This document shows, one piece after another, positions 51,694-61,091 of a stretch of 64,000 nt of DNA. Positions within the stretch are counted from its first letter, which is position 1; each line of letters begins with the position of its first letter. The translations under genes and the position numbers were made by a program. Source of the stretch: Colimorpha sp045222295. Lineage in GTDB: Bacteria; Bacteroidota; Bacteroidia; Bacteroidales; P3. The notes beneath the pieces are model-generated. The model was not told the DNA's origin, searched no databases, and saw only the letters and a program-made list of their open reading frames with translations. The stretch lies in the NCBI GenBank assembly GCA_045222295.1, contig JBGUXP010000008.1, forward strand, positions 62,001 to 126,000, given 5' to 3'.

Positions 51694-51725
51694 GGGAGCC
51701 GTCTCAGAAGGACGGCTCCCTTTTT
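51694..51725. terminator. Bidirectional terminator between recJ and the tRNA-Leu genes
   Basis: A 10-bp stem GGGAGCCGTC/GACGGCTCCC (51694-51703, 51711-51720) with 7-nt loop is followed by five T on the plus strand. It is preceded by an A run (51688-51693) that serves as the T tract on the minus strand, so it can end both recJ and the tRNA transcript. Confidence 0.92.
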
Positions 51726-51761
51726 GTATATAAAAAAAGAGAAACTCTTGTTTCTCTTCAG

Positions 51762-51843
<82 letters not shown>

Positions 51844-51884
51844 TGGTAGCATTCCATCTCTTTGGAATGAATCATTTAGATTTG

Positions 51885-51967
51885 TGCCCAGGACAAGACT
51901 TGAACTTGCACCGCCTATGGCGACTACCCCCTCAAAGTAGCGTGTCTACCAATTCCACCACCTGGGC
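51885..51967 (-). tRNA. tRNA-Leu (anticodon GAG)
   Basis: The minus strand gives a type II tRNA: acceptor GCCCAGG pairing with CCTGGGC, anticodon stem CTACT/GGTAG with loop TTGAGGG, long variable arm and T-loop GTTCAAGTC. Anticodon is GAG. CCA is not encoded. It is upstream of, and co-transcribed with, the CAG tRNA. Confidence 0.95.
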
Positions 51968-51992
51968 TGCTTTTTTTTCTCGAAAGCGGGTG

Positions 51993-52023
51993 CAAAAATA
52001 CAAACATTTTTCGATACGGCAAA
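51993..52023 (-). promoter_or_regulatory. Promoter of the tRNA-Leu pair
   Basis: On the minus strand TTTG (52020-52023), exactly 19 bp, TATTTTTG (51993-52000): consensus promoter 26 bp upstream of the first tRNA. Confidence 0.8.
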
Positions 52024-52081
52024 ATATTTTTTGAATAATTTCGCTAATATGCTGAATTCAAATGGAATAAATTTTTACAAG

Positions 52082-52132
52082 GGAAGAACAAAAGCCCTGC
52101 AAAGGAGCACTGGTGAAGTGTCTTTTGCAGGG
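52082..52132 (-). terminator. Probable terminator of the 1518-residue protein gene
   Basis: A 9-bp stem CCCTGCAAA/TTTGCAGGG (52095-52103, 52124-52132) with an internal partial hairpin is followed on the minus strand by CTTTTGTTCTT. It lies 26 bp beyond the stop codon at 52159. Confidence 0.75.
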
Positions 52133-52158
52133 TTTCGGGGTAATCTTGATATAGGTAA

Positions 52159-55100
52159 TTAGTCTTCGTTGTTGTCGGGATGAGCCGCGCGGTTGAAGGG
52201 GATGAGGAAGTTGTTCATGACGTAGTTGGAGACGTTTCCAACGTGGTAGAAGAAGGTGCCGAGGCCTTCTTTCTCCACTTTACGCTGGTCGATGGAGAGG
52301 CTCTTGATTTGGTCGTCCCATGTGCCGACAGAACTGTAGATGGTCAGGTCCTGAGACTGGCAGTCGAAGTAGAAGAAGTACCAATGATCTTTGGCAGCCT
52401 CGATGTAAAACTTCATCTTTTGGTTGCCTTTCTCCATGTAGATTTGTGCCTTCATGTTGACGGTGACACCCAGCGGCTTGTCGCCGACGCTCACCAATCC
52501 CACCTTGCCTTCGCAGTAGAGTCCCAGGCTTGGGGTGTACTGCCAGCGGATGTTGTCGAAGAGCATGGTAGATTTCATGAAGTCGGGAACTTTTTCGAGT
52601 TCGCCCGTGGCGCTGTAGGCGGCATAGAGCGCGCCACCCTTGTCAGCACCGAGGTGGTGCATCATGGCGTGGCGCATCTCGGCATTGGTGGTCATGCCGA
52701 TAGGTTCAATCCTCAGCTCTTCCTTGAAGTTGTCTGCCAGGGCATTGACAATCTCCTGGGCTAGCGGGAAGGTGAATCCGAAGACGGTGGTGAGCTGGTC
52801 TTCGTCATTGTTCTTGATGCCTACCGAGGCAGAACCGTAGGAGAAGAACGAAGCCTGTGTCTTGCGGCGCGCAAAGTTGACGGGGCCTTCGCCCTCGAGG
52901 ATGCAGTCGTCGGTAGAGAGGGCGAGATAGGGCGACACGAAACCGTCGGGGTCGTTGACCTTCTCCTCAGTGCCTATCATATATTGTTTGCGCTCGCCGA
53001 GGTAGGTGAGGACACCATGAGCAGAGAGGAGCTCGTTATCGGCAACCTTCTCGTTAGTGAGGAAGGCGGCATGAGGACGCAGGGTGCTCTTGTCCATGAG
53101 AATGGAGGCTGTGATGCGCTTGCCCTTCCAGTCGGTGGGCTGCTCGGGGACGGTGATGTGCACGTGCTCGGGGTCGGTATAGTCGGCATAGGCCAGTAGT
53201 CCCAGCTGTGCCTCGGGAATGCAAGGCTGGATGAGGCGCACGCCGCCCTCGAAGAAGGGCCAGCGCTGGTTGCCCTCGAGGCGGACCTTGCCGGCGAAAC
53301 CGAAGGCGGAGCTGATGGTGAAGTTCGCCTCGCTGGCGATATTGCCGCGGGCTACGGTGATACCGTTCTGAACACCCACTTCGTCGAAGAATATTTTCTG
53401 GACCTTTTCCTGGTCGTTATGGAATTCGTAGTTGCCCTTGCCGCTGTAACTGTCGCCACTAGCGATGATGAGGTCGGCATCGGTGAGGATGTGGTATGCG
53501 CTGTCACGGTTGAAGACCACCTGAGCATGGTTGAACACGCGCATCTCGCCTCCCTTGTTGACATGCAGGGTGTCGCTGACGGGAGCGATAGCTGCATCGG
53601 CGACGTTGATAAGGAAGACTCCGTGGCAGGAGAGTTCTCCAGCGTCATATTTATAGGTGCTCAGCAGCGAGTTGTAGGAGAGCTGTCGGCGGGCCGGGTC
53701 GGTGCTGGTGAATCGCACGCCGGGCATGTCGTGGGATTTGCCCAGGCGTAGGCGGAGGTCCATGGCGTCAAGGCCCTCGGAGGTGCCACGGGAGGAGTTT
53801 TCGAGGGTCAGCTCCTTGCGGTCCATCTCCCAGGCGAAGCGGTCTGCCCAAGCCTCGTAGCGTGCCAGTTGGAGTTCACTGTGGATGGGGCCTTGTTTGG
53901 ACTGTAGGTCAGCATGTTGGGTGTCATAGTTGACACTCGAGGTGACGTTCTGGGCACTGAAGGCCACGGTGTTGAAACGTTTGCTGCGGAGGGTGAAGTC
54001 GCTGACTTCGGCATCCATCTGGCGTGCCGCCAGGGCGAAGTGCTGCGAGGTGAAGGTGCCCTCGCGAACATCGGCGCTGCCGGCAGCGCTGGCGCCCTTG
54101 GGCATGAGGTCCACACGTCCGCGCAGGTGGGCATCACCGCGGTACATCTTGAATGGACGGCCATTCTCCAGCGTGGCTATGGCCATGGAATCTTGATAGG
54201 GTAACCAGTGCATGTTGGTTTTTCCGTTGCTTATCTGTGGGAAGCCTTGTTCTTCGCGCACGCTGATGGTGTCGGTGATAGCCACCATGGAGTCGAGGAG
54301 GAAGAGGTAGTCTTTCGACCGTGAGGTGGAGGTCAGGTAGTCGAGCGAGCCGCTGCCGCGGAGACCCGAGTGGTTAAGTTTGAGCTTTTTGCTATAAGAC
54401 CCCTTGCCACCATAGGCGGGATAGCCGCCGGCAGGGGTCTGGATATTGAATCCCAAGTAGTAGTCTTTTTGCACACGCAACGGCTCCTCGATGTCAGGAA
54501 AGATGCCTCCCGAGGTGAGCACACCCGTGAACTTTAGGCTGTCGGCGGCGATGTCGACCATGCTGGTGATGGTGAAGGGCAAGAGGGTGTAGTAGAAGCG
54601 ATCGCGCACATACTGACCCCCCTGGATGTCTTTGGCATCGTAGAAGACGTTGCTATTCTCCAGGCTGTTGAAGATGGGATACTCTTTGTTTTTTACCAGT
54701 CCGCAGTGGTTGTCGGGCTTGTCGACCTCCAGGGTGCCCACGAGGTTGCTCAGCGGCGTGCGCACTAACTGCTCGTATTTGTCGGGAGTGACAAAGTCGG
54801 GCACATAGAATTCCATGCGCACAATCTTAGGCATGTTGAAACTGAAGGTCTCATAGTTGAAGTCGCAGTCTTTGACGGTGAGTATGAATTTGCCTACATC
54901 GATGCGGCCGCTGAAATGGAGGGCACGGTCGCGATCCACGATGACCTGGTAGCCGGTGGCCGAGTCGGGATAGACGACGACAGCTTGGCTGTCGGAGACT
55001 ACGAATTGCTCGACACCACGGATGGTCAGCTTGTTGTCCTCAAAGTTCATGCGTGCGTTGGTGCTTGTGGAAGAGGATTCCAGCGACAATGCGTCATAGT

Positions 55101-56715
55101 CGAAACCTTTGCTCTTGGAGAAGGCTTTGTGATAGTCAACAAGCTTGTCTTTCACCTTGACCATGCCGTTGATTTCGTTGTACGACACCAGTCCATGGTG
55201 TGCTAGCGTGTGAATCATCAGCAGTGTCTGGCTCATATCAAGTCCGATGCTATTGGAGAAACCCTGTACCGAGAATTCTGAACTCTGTGAGCGCGAGTAG
55301 TCGTAGACACGTTCCACAGGGCTCTGTTCGTCGATGCCTTTGATTTCGCGGTATTTCTTAAAGGTGTAGTAGTTGCTTGATTCGAAGCTGGCGCTGCTCA
55401 AGGCACCTCCTGAGGCGAGGTTGGAGAAGAGCAGGTCGTCTTTTTCCAGTCGCCAGACGATAGACTCGCTGTAGATGTCGAGACTGTGATAGGTGTCGAT
55501 ATAGGGGCTGTAGAAATTGCGTTTGGCATCGTTGACGAGCACCACCTGTTTGTCGGCGGGCACGTAGCGCACCAGGATGCCGGTGTTGGTGATGGAGTCT
55601 TCCTCGCCGACATAGAGCACCACCGTTGCATTCTCGGCTTTCATGCGCTCGGCGGTGATGGTGAATTTCATCGATGATACCGTCAGTCTTGCTTTGCCGC
55701 CATGGTTAAAGACCAACTTGGCAGGGTGCTTGCTCGAGGCGGTGATGAATTTCGAGCCGTTCATCATGAAGCTGCCGCTGTAGTCGACATCTGGCATGAT
55801 GTCCTTGATGACGAAGTCGCGTTGGTGTGAGCGGAAGCGCGGGTAACTGTATTTCTCGGGCTCCTTGGGGCTGTCGAGTTGCTCCTCGATACGGCCGCGG
55901 ATGGGAGTGGTGAAATATTGGGTGTGGACGAACTCCACCGAGTCTGCTTTGAACTTAGGGAATTTGGTCTCGGCCTTGTAGCGGTTCAGGTCAGCGTAGC
56001 ACTCGCTAGCCGCCAGGCCTGTGCGAGTCCATTCCACGCGGCCTCCCTCGCCATTCCATTCGTTCTCCTTGTAATTGTAGACACCTGTGGTGCTCTTGAT
56101 GACGCCTTCGTCTTTGGCCGAGGAGTAGTGCAAGTCAGCCGGAGTGTCGAACCACACTAGCGGCACGCCCTCTTTTACCCCCAGACGGAAAGGTGTACGG
56201 GGTGCAAATTTCCATTCGCTGCTGTTGGAACGATAGAGCACTCGGTCGGAGAAGAGACCTTCGCAGAAGTTTACATACTCCATCACGGCTTTGGCTTTGG
56301 CATTGCGCTTGGCGAAAGCCTCCAGCGAGGCTACGAAACCGTCGAGGTTGGGGGCATTAGCATAGGCGTTGGCCACATCTACTCCTCCCGAAGGGGTGGT
56401 GGCGATGGTGCTCAGCATCTGCGTCAAGCCGCTTATCTCGGGGTTGCCCTTCATCTTGGCCTTCACGGCATAACTGTAGACGTTCACCAGACGCTCCTGC
56501 AGGCGGCTGTCGAAGTTGTTGTAGGCCGTCTTGAAGTCTTTGATAACTTTGGTGTTCTCCTTTTGGCGATCTTTATCCGAAGTGGTGCCGTTCATGTATT
56601 CCAGCAGTTCGTCGGGCAGGCCGGCGGTAGTGAACTGCACGGTCTTGGGTTTCTGCGCCATCAGCGTGGATGTCAGCATGATGGATAGCAAAAGGACGAT
56701 ATGTTTACACTTCAT
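52159..56715 (-). CDS. Very large exported protein of unknown function
   Basis: The 1518-residue protein has a signal peptide (about 1-20) and no other membrane helix. A helical N-terminal part (about 30-165) precedes a very long, regular beta-rich region with many short strands alternating with Asp/Ser turns (for example KFTITAERMKAENATVVLYV and ARMNFEDNKLTIRGVEQFVV), suggesting stacked beta layers. No catalytic motif is visible. It resembles long conserved Bacteroidales proteins without assigned role. It has its own promoter and terminator, so it is a single-gene unit. Confidence 0.85.
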   Translation of the reverse strand: MKCKHIVLLLSIMLTSTLMAQKPKTVQFTTAGLPDELLEYMNGTTSDKDRQKENTKVIKDFKTAYNNFDSRLQERLVNVYSYAVKAKMKGNPEISGLTQMLSTIATTPSGGVDVANAYANAPNLDGFVASLEAFAKRNAKAKAVMEYVNFCEGLFSDRVLYRSNSSEWKFAPRTPFRLGVKEGVPLVWFDTPADLHYSSAKDEGVIKSTTGVYNYKENEWNGEGGRVEWTRTGLAASECYADLNRYKAETKFPKFKADSVEFVHTQYFTTPIRGRIEEQLDSPKEPEKYSYPRFRSHQRDFVIKDIMPDVDYSGSFMMNGSKFITASSKHPAKLVFNHGGKARLTVSSMKFTITAERMKAENATVVLYVGEEDSITNTGILVRYVPADKQVVLVNDAKRNFYSPYIDTYHSLDIYSESIVWRLEKDDLLFSNLASGGALSSASFESSNYYTFKKYREIKGIDEQSPVERVYDYSRSQSSEFSVQGFSNSIGLDMSQTLLMIHTLAHHGLVSYNEINGMVKVKDKLVDYHKAFSKSKGFDYDALSLESSSTSTNARMNFEDNKLTIRGVEQFVVSDSQAVVVYPDSATGYQVIVDRDRALHFSGRIDVGKFILTVKDCDFNYETFSFNMPKIVRMEFYVPDFVTPDKYEQLVRTPLSNLVGTLEVDKPDNHCGLVKNKEYPIFNSLENSNVFYDAKDIQGGQYVRDRFYYTLLPFTITSMVDIAADSLKFTGVLTSGGIFPDIEEPLRVQKDYYLGFNIQTPAGGYPAYGGKGSYSKKLKLNHSGLRGSGSLDYLTSTSRSKDYLFLLDSMVAITDTISVREEQGFPQISNGKTNMHWLPYQDSMAIATLENGRPFKMYRGDAHLRGRVDLMPKGASAAGSADVREGTFTSQHFALAARQMDAEVSDFTLRSKRFNTVAFSAQNVTSSVNYDTQHADLQSKQGPIHSELQLARYEAWADRFAWEMDRKELTLENSSRGTSEGLDAMDLRLRLGKSHDMPGVRFTSTDPARRQLSYNSLLSTYKYDAGELSCHGVFLINVADAAIAPVSDTLHVNKGGEMRVFNHAQVVFNRDSAYHILTDADLIIASGDSYSGKGNYEFHNDQEKVQKIFFDEVGVQNGITVARGNIASEANFTISSAFGFAGKVRLEGNQRWPFFEGGVRLIQPCIPEAQLGLLAYADYTDPEHVHITVPEQPTDWKGKRITASILMDKSTLRPHAAFLTNEKVADNELLSAHGVLTYLGERKQYMIGTEEKVNDPDGFVSPYLALSTDDCILEGEGPVNFARRKTQASFFSYGSASVGIKNNDEDQLTTVFGFTFPLAQEIVNALADNFKEELRIEPIGMTTNAEMRHAMMHHLGADKGGALYAAYSATGELEKVPDFMKSTMLFDNIRWQYTPSLGLYCEGKVGLVSVGDKPLGVTVNMKAQIYMEKGNQKMKFYIEAAKDHWYFFYFDCQSQDLTIYSSVGTWDDQIKSLSIDQRKVEKEGLGTFFYHVGNVSNYVMNNFLIPFNRAAHPDNNED

Positions 56716-56748
56716 AGCAGTATGTTTTTTGCATTATTGTTCAAAATG

Positions 56749-56756
56749 CAAAAATA
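56749..56756 (-). promoter_or_regulatory. Probable -7 promoter element of the 1518-residue protein gene
   Basis: The minus strand reads TATTTTTG 34 bp upstream of the ATG at 56715. A weak -33 candidate (GTTTC near 56774-56778) overlaps the terminator hairpin of the preceding gene. Confidence 0.5.
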
Positions 56757-56764
56757 CAACAAAT

Positions 56765-56790
56765 CCGCCACCCGAAACGACGGATGGCGG
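56765..56790 (-). terminator. Probable terminator of the 56830 lipoprotein gene
   Basis: A 10-bp stem (CCGCCATCCG with CGGGTGGCGG, one T-G pair) and a 6-nt loop is followed on the minus strand by ATTTGTTGTATTTTT. It lies 39 bp after the stop at 56830. Confidence 0.7.
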
Positions 56791-56829
56791 AAAAGTTATC
56801 AATAGCCGATTGTTTACATCGGGAGGTCT

Positions 56830-58419
56830 CTAATTGAGGCGTACCATGGTGGAGATGACCTGTCCGGCGGTCTGCTGGCCGTTGAGGAGGACATGCATCT
56901 GGCCGCGGGCAGGACCTTCGGCATCTCCGTAGAAGCCCAGCTTGCGGCCGTCGAGCAGCATGCAGGAACCGATGATGGTTTGGCTATAGGCATCGAAACG
57001 GACGTCGAGGGTGCTCATCACCATCTGCGACTGCCAGGGCTGGAGTTCGGAGGTGTTCCAAGCGAAAGGGACCTGTTCGGCGGCATTGGCACCGATGACG
57101 CAACGCCAGTAGAAGGTAGGCAGGCTACCGTTCACGTCCACGCTGTATCCCACGTTGTTATTGTACCAGCGGATTTCGTTGGGGTAATGCTCGGGGAGCG
57201 CGCAAAGGGTGACGGTGCCCTGTGCCGGATTAAAGGTGTAGGCGAAGAACTGGGTATTGTATTCAGCGCTGGTGCGCCGGGCGAGCCACTGCATGGTGGC
57301 TGTGTGGTAGACCTGGTCGGAGAAGGGATGTATCATGTCGGGATTCCAGCCGGTCCATTCGGTGGATTCGGCGCCGTCGTTTTCTTCCCACGACGCCACT
57401 TCCTGGGTGGCCGAGGCGCTGCCACCGGCGACTTCAACGCGGAGGAACTGCAGCTTGCTGGGAAGGTCCCAACCGCCGTTCAAGGTGCGCCCCAGGTACA
57501 GCTGTCCGTTGACGCTGACGAGGAAGGGGTTTTGCTGCCCGTCGTCGAACAAGGGCTCGTCGAGGGTGTAGCCATCAGGAATGGGAGCCACGGTGAGGGG
57601 AAGGACCTGTGTGTTGTCGGGAAGCACTATGTAGAGCTCGCCGTCGGCATTGGGGTCGTTGCTGTAGTTGATGCGGGCGCCCACAAAGTTGCCGCTGGAG
57701 GGCAGGATGTTGCGGGTGCGGACGGTGGTGGGGGTCACGGTGCTGACCTGTAGTGTGTTCCCTTGGTTGCGCAGACGCATCATCACATGCGAGTTGCTCA
57801 AGGTCAGCAGGTCGTTGCCATAGGGTTCGATGATGCCGTTGGCAAGGAGGTGGATCGGACGATGGAAGTCCAGCCGCTCGGTGGGGCATCCTTGATTGTC
57901 GGTCCACTCGAAGAGGGCACCGTCGGTGGTGCGCACCAAGTAGTTGCGGTTGTAGTTGTCTTTGGAGAGGATGTCTTGGATTTCGCCGCGAACGGTGTCG
58001 TTCTCGATGTTGTTGAGCGTGGGACAGACGAAGTTGCAGTTATAGAGCCACAGCCAGCCGTCGCCGATGGAAATCATCTTCTTGATGTTGAGGACCACGG
58101 TCTGCTGCACCGTGGCAATCACCGAGTCGTTCTCTCCGGTGACCTCGATGTTGTAGGTTACCGACTCGATACTTCCGTCTTCGTTCATTTTATAGAGCAC
58201 CGACAATGTGTTGGCATCCTTGTGGTTGCTCTCGTTGCTGGCCAAGGCCAGGGCTTTGGCACCGGCAATATTGGCATTCTTGAAGGTGAGCGATTTGTTG
58301 CCACCTTGGTCGCCACCATGATCCTGATGGGTGTGGCCGTCGTCTTTTTCGCAGCCGACAAACATCATCGTTCCTATCGCCATGAGGGCAACAGCACAGA
58401 ATTGCAAAACTTTTTTCAT
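56830..58419 (-). CDS. Lipoprotein of unknown function
   Basis: From ATG at 58419 the product begins MKKVLQFCAVALMAIGTMMF with a lipobox ending in Cys23, then a His/Asp/Gly-rich stretch (HTHQDHGGDQGG) and about 490 residues of beta-rich sequence without a recognised motif. The His-rich start may bind metal. Two further in-frame ATGs lie upstream (58461, 58443); the DNA there is a tandem duplication of ATGAACATTAAAAACAA. The first of these overlaps the prfA stop as ATGA. I prefer 58419 for the signal peptide, but coupling to prfA could favour 58461. A terminator follows. Confidence 0.78.
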   Translation of the reverse strand: MKKVLQFCAVALMAIGTMMFVGCEKDDGHTHQDHGGDQGGNKSLTFKNANIAGAKALALASNESNHKDANTLSVLYKMNEDGSIESVTYNIEVTGENDSVIATVQQTVVLNIKKMISIGDGWLWLYNCNFVCPTLNNIENDTVRGEIQDILSKDNYNRNYLVRTTDGALFEWTDNQGCPTERLDFHRPIHLLANGIIEPYGNDLLTLSNSHVMMRLRNQGNTLQVSTVTPTTVRTRNILPSSGNFVGARINYSNDPNADGELYIVLPDNTQVLPLTVAPIPDGYTLDEPLFDDGQQNPFLVSVNGQLYLGRTLNGGWDLPSKLQFLRVEVAGGSASATQEVASWEENDGAESTEWTGWNPDMIHPFSDQVYHTATMQWLARRTSAEYNTQFFAYTFNPAQGTVTLCALPEHYPNEIRWYNNNVGYSVDVNGSLPTFYWRCVIGANAAEQVPFAWNTSELQPWQSQMVMSTLDVRFDAYSQTIIGSCMLLDGRKLGFYGDAEGPARGQMHVLLNGQQTAGQVISTMVRLN

Positions 58420-58457
58420 ATTCTTATTGTTTTTAATGTTCATCTTGTTTTTAATGT

Positions 58458-59528
58458 TCATCCCACCGAGGCCTTCAGCTTCTCGGCGTTTTCGGCGAGC
58501 TGGAGGGCTTCGATACAGTCTTCGATGTCGCCGTCCATGAAAGCAGGGAGGTTATGCATACTCCAGCCGATGCGGTGGTCGGTGACACGGCTCTGGGGGT
58601 AGTTGTAGGTGCGTACCTTCTCGCTGCGGTCGCCCGTGGCTACCATGGTCTTGCGCTTGGAGGAGAGCTCTTCCATGTACTTGTTGTATTCACGCTCGTA
58701 GAGGCGGGTACGGAGGATGCTGATGGCCTTCTCTTTGTTCTTGATCTGGCTCTTCTGGTCCTGCATGCTGACCACGATGCCCGTGGGGATATGGGTCAGG
58801 CGGACGGCCGAGTAGGTGGTGTTGACGCACTGTCCTCCAGGGCCGGAGGCGCAGAAGGTGTCGATGCGTACGTCGCTCATGTTGAGTTCCACATCGAACT
58901 CCTCGGCTTCGGGCAGCACCACGACGCCGGCAGCGCTGGTGTGGATGCGACCCTGGGTCTCGGTGGCGGGCACGCGCTGCACGCGGTGTACTCCCGATTC
59001 ATATTTCAAGAGTCCGTAGACGCCCTCGCCAGTGACGGTGAAGGAGATGTCCTTGTAGCCGCCTGAGGTACCTTCGTTGAAGTCGTTGACCTCTATCTTC
59101 CAATGTTTCTTCTCGCAGAAGCGGGTGTACATGCGGAAGAGGTCGCCAGCGAAGATGCAGGCTTCGTCGCCACCCGTGCCGCCACGAATCTCGACCACGG
59201 CGTTCTTCGAGTCCTGCGGGTCGGCGGGGATGAGGAGGATGCGGATTTCATCCTCCATCTTCTCGCGGCGATCCTGGCTGGAGAGGAGTTCCTCCTTGGC
59301 CATTTCCTTCAGTTCGGGATCTTTCTCGTTTTCCAATAGTTCTTTGCACTCGGCAATGGTGTCGAGGAGGGCCTTGTAGTCCTTGTAGGCTTTCACCACG
59401 GGCTGCAGGTCCTTGTAGTCCTTGCTGAGTTTGACGTAGCGTTTCATGTCCGCGGTGACTTGCGGATCGTTCATCTGTTGTTCAATCTCCTGATAACGAG
59501 AGTATATGGCTTCTAATTTATCTAACAT
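58458..59528 (-). CDS. prfA: Peptide chain release factor 1
   Basis: The 356-residue protein has the PAT stop-codon-recognition motif (RVPATETQGRIH near 183-194) and the GGQ loop, here GPGGQCVNTTYSAVRLTH near 227-244. RF1 reads UAA and UAG and triggers peptide release. The residue after GGQ is Cys rather than the more common Ser or His, a mild oddity. The end overlaps the possible first start of the downstream lipoprotein. Confidence 0.95.
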   Translation of the reverse strand: MLDKLEAIYSRYQEIEQQMNDPQVTADMKRYVKLSKDYKDLQPVVKAYKDYKALLDTIAECKELLENEKDPELKEMAKEELLSSQDRREKMEDEIRILLIPADPQDSKNAVVEIRGGTGGDEACIFAGDLFRMYTRFCEKKHWKIEVNDFNEGTSGGYKDISFTVTGEGVYGLLKYESGVHRVQRVPATETQGRIHTSAAGVVVLPEAEEFDVELNMSDVRIDTFCASGPGGQCVNTTYSAVRLTHIPTGIVVSMQDQKSQIKNKEKAISILRTRLYEREYNKYMEELSSKRKTMVATGDRSEKVRTYNYPQSRVTDHRIGWSMHNLPAFMDGDIEDCIEALQLAENAEKLKASVG

Positions 59529-59536
59529 AGCGGTTG

Positions 59537-59544
59537 CAAAGATA
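59537..59544 (-). promoter_or_regulatory. Probable -7 promoter element of prfA
   Basis: The minus strand reads TATCTTTG, perfect for TAnnTTTG, 9 bp before the prfA ATG at 59528. The -33 region is weak (TTTCTG). The leader would be nearly absent. Confidence 0.55.
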
Positions 59545-59600
59545 CAAAAAAAAATTGTATGTCAGAAATGAAGTAACGTCGGCATTAGCCAAAGTTACAA

Positions 59601-61076
59601 TTATTTTTTAATAATGGAGTTGACTGTGGGCGAAATCTTCCAGAAATAGACCGCCGCCGCCGCCAATCCCCCCAGGACAACAGTCTTCACTACGGCACCA
59701 ACAATCAGCGAGAGTCCCAGCGCGGAGGTCATCCAGATCCGCCATCCCCTATCGAGCAGCAGCAGGGCGATGATGAGTACCACAGTCTTGAGCTGCCCAG
59801 TGGAGAAGACGCTGACCTTGAGCTTCCTCCACAGGTAGCCGAGCAGCAGCACATAGTAGAGTAGGTAGGCGCACAGCGTGGCGCAGGCTGCGCCGCTGAT
59901 GCCCATGGAGCCAATGAGGGTGTTGTTGAAGACGATGGCCGCCACCGTGAGCACCACTATGAAAGGTAGACCGCGCGAGTAGAAGCGCGAGTAATTCAGA
60001 ATGTCGCTACTTACCGAGAACGATGAGTTTATCACCTTGGCGATGCCGAGGAGGAACACAACGCCGACACCGTCCACATAGTCCTTGCCGTTGGGAATGA
60101 CGGCGAAGAGCGTATCGATATTAATCCATATCACATAGAAAATCAACAGGCTTACCAGCAACTGGTGTAGACTCACCTGTCGGCTGAGGCGGTTCACCTC
60201 GTCCCAGCGGTCCTCCTTGATGGCTGTGGCTATCACTGGCCTCGAAATGGCTCCCAACGAGCGATAGGGCACCTCCACGACGTTAGCGATATAGGAGGCA
60301 ATGGTATAAACACCCGTCAGCGCCAACCCCGTTTTTGCACCGAGGAAGAGCGAGTTGAAAAGAGGTATGTTCCCCGCCAGCGCCGTCATTGTCATATAGA
60401 GGGTGTAGCGGCCAATTTCTTTCACCCTGTCGTGTGTGAGAAACCCCCGGTCGATACGGAACGAGATATGCCCCAAGGTCATCAAATAACCCAAGTTCAG
60501 CAACATCGCTAACCCATAGCTTCCACAGAACATCCACACGAAGATATCTATTGAGATAAGGTCGAAGCCATAGAGCAGGTAGGCTACCAAGTTGAAAAGT
60601 CTGATACCCACCTCGCGTACCAGCTTGGGCACCGTGATGCGTAGCAGCACCGAAGCATTGGTTTCAAAAACAGAAGTGTATAGCGAAAAGAAGGTGAGCA
60701 TCGGCAGCAAATAGAAGTAGTCGGCCAGCAGGGGCGACTTGTCGGCATAAACCGCCAGTAGCGGCTCCCTAAAAATCAGGAACGCCAGCGCGAAGAGCAC
60801 GAAGCCCGCCAATGGCAGCAACACGCTAAGGCCGAAGACCCCATGGTTGTTCTTGTCATCCCTGAAATAGGGGAAAAACTTGACAACCGACGAGTTGGAC
60901 CCCAGCTGCGCCAGCGACGAGAAGAGCATCGCCGCGTCGACCAGTACTCGCGTCAGCCCTATCTCCTCTTGTGTCAAGTATTTGGTTAGCACAAAGAACG
61001 ACACAAAGAACCCTATCGCCACTCCTATGTAGTTGGCGATGGCTCCTTTGATACTCTGTCGTGCTATTACGCCCAT
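59601..61076 (-). CDS. Polysaccharide flippase (MOP/Wzx-like)
   Basis: The 491-residue membrane protein has 12-14 helices. It begins GVIARQSIKGAIANYIGVAI, followed by FFVLTKYLTQEEIGLTRVL, the typical N-terminal pattern of oligosaccharide flippases. It moves lipid-linked sugars across the inner membrane for surface glycan assembly. No glycosyltransferase lies nearby, so its glycan cannot be named. It is 15 bp downstream of the protease gene. Confidence 0.88.
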   Translation of the reverse strand: MGVIARQSIKGAIANYIGVAIGFFVSFFVLTKYLTQEEIGLTRVLVDAAMLFSSLAQLGSNSSVVKFFPYFRDDKNNHGVFGLSVLLPLAGFVLFALAFLIFREPLLAVYADKSPLLADYFYLLPMLTFFSLYTSVFETNASVLLRITVPKLVREVGIRLFNLVAYLLYGFDLISIDIFVWMFCGSYGLAMLLNLGYLMTLGHISFRIDRGFLTHDRVKEIGRYTLYMTMTALAGNIPLFNSLFLGAKTGLALTGVYTIASYIANVVEVPYRSLGAISRPVIATAIKEDRWDEVNRLSRQVSLHQLLVSLLIFYVIWINIDTLFAVIPNGKDYVDGVGVVFLLGIAKVINSSFSVSSDILNYSRFYSRGLPFIVVLTVAAIVFNNTLIGSMGISGAACATLCAYLLYYVLLLGYLWRKLKVSVFSTGQLKTVVLIIALLLLDRGWRIWMTSALGLSLIVGAVVKTVVLGGLAAAAVYFWKISPTVNSIIKK

Positions 61077-61091
61077 GCGTCTATAAGGATG

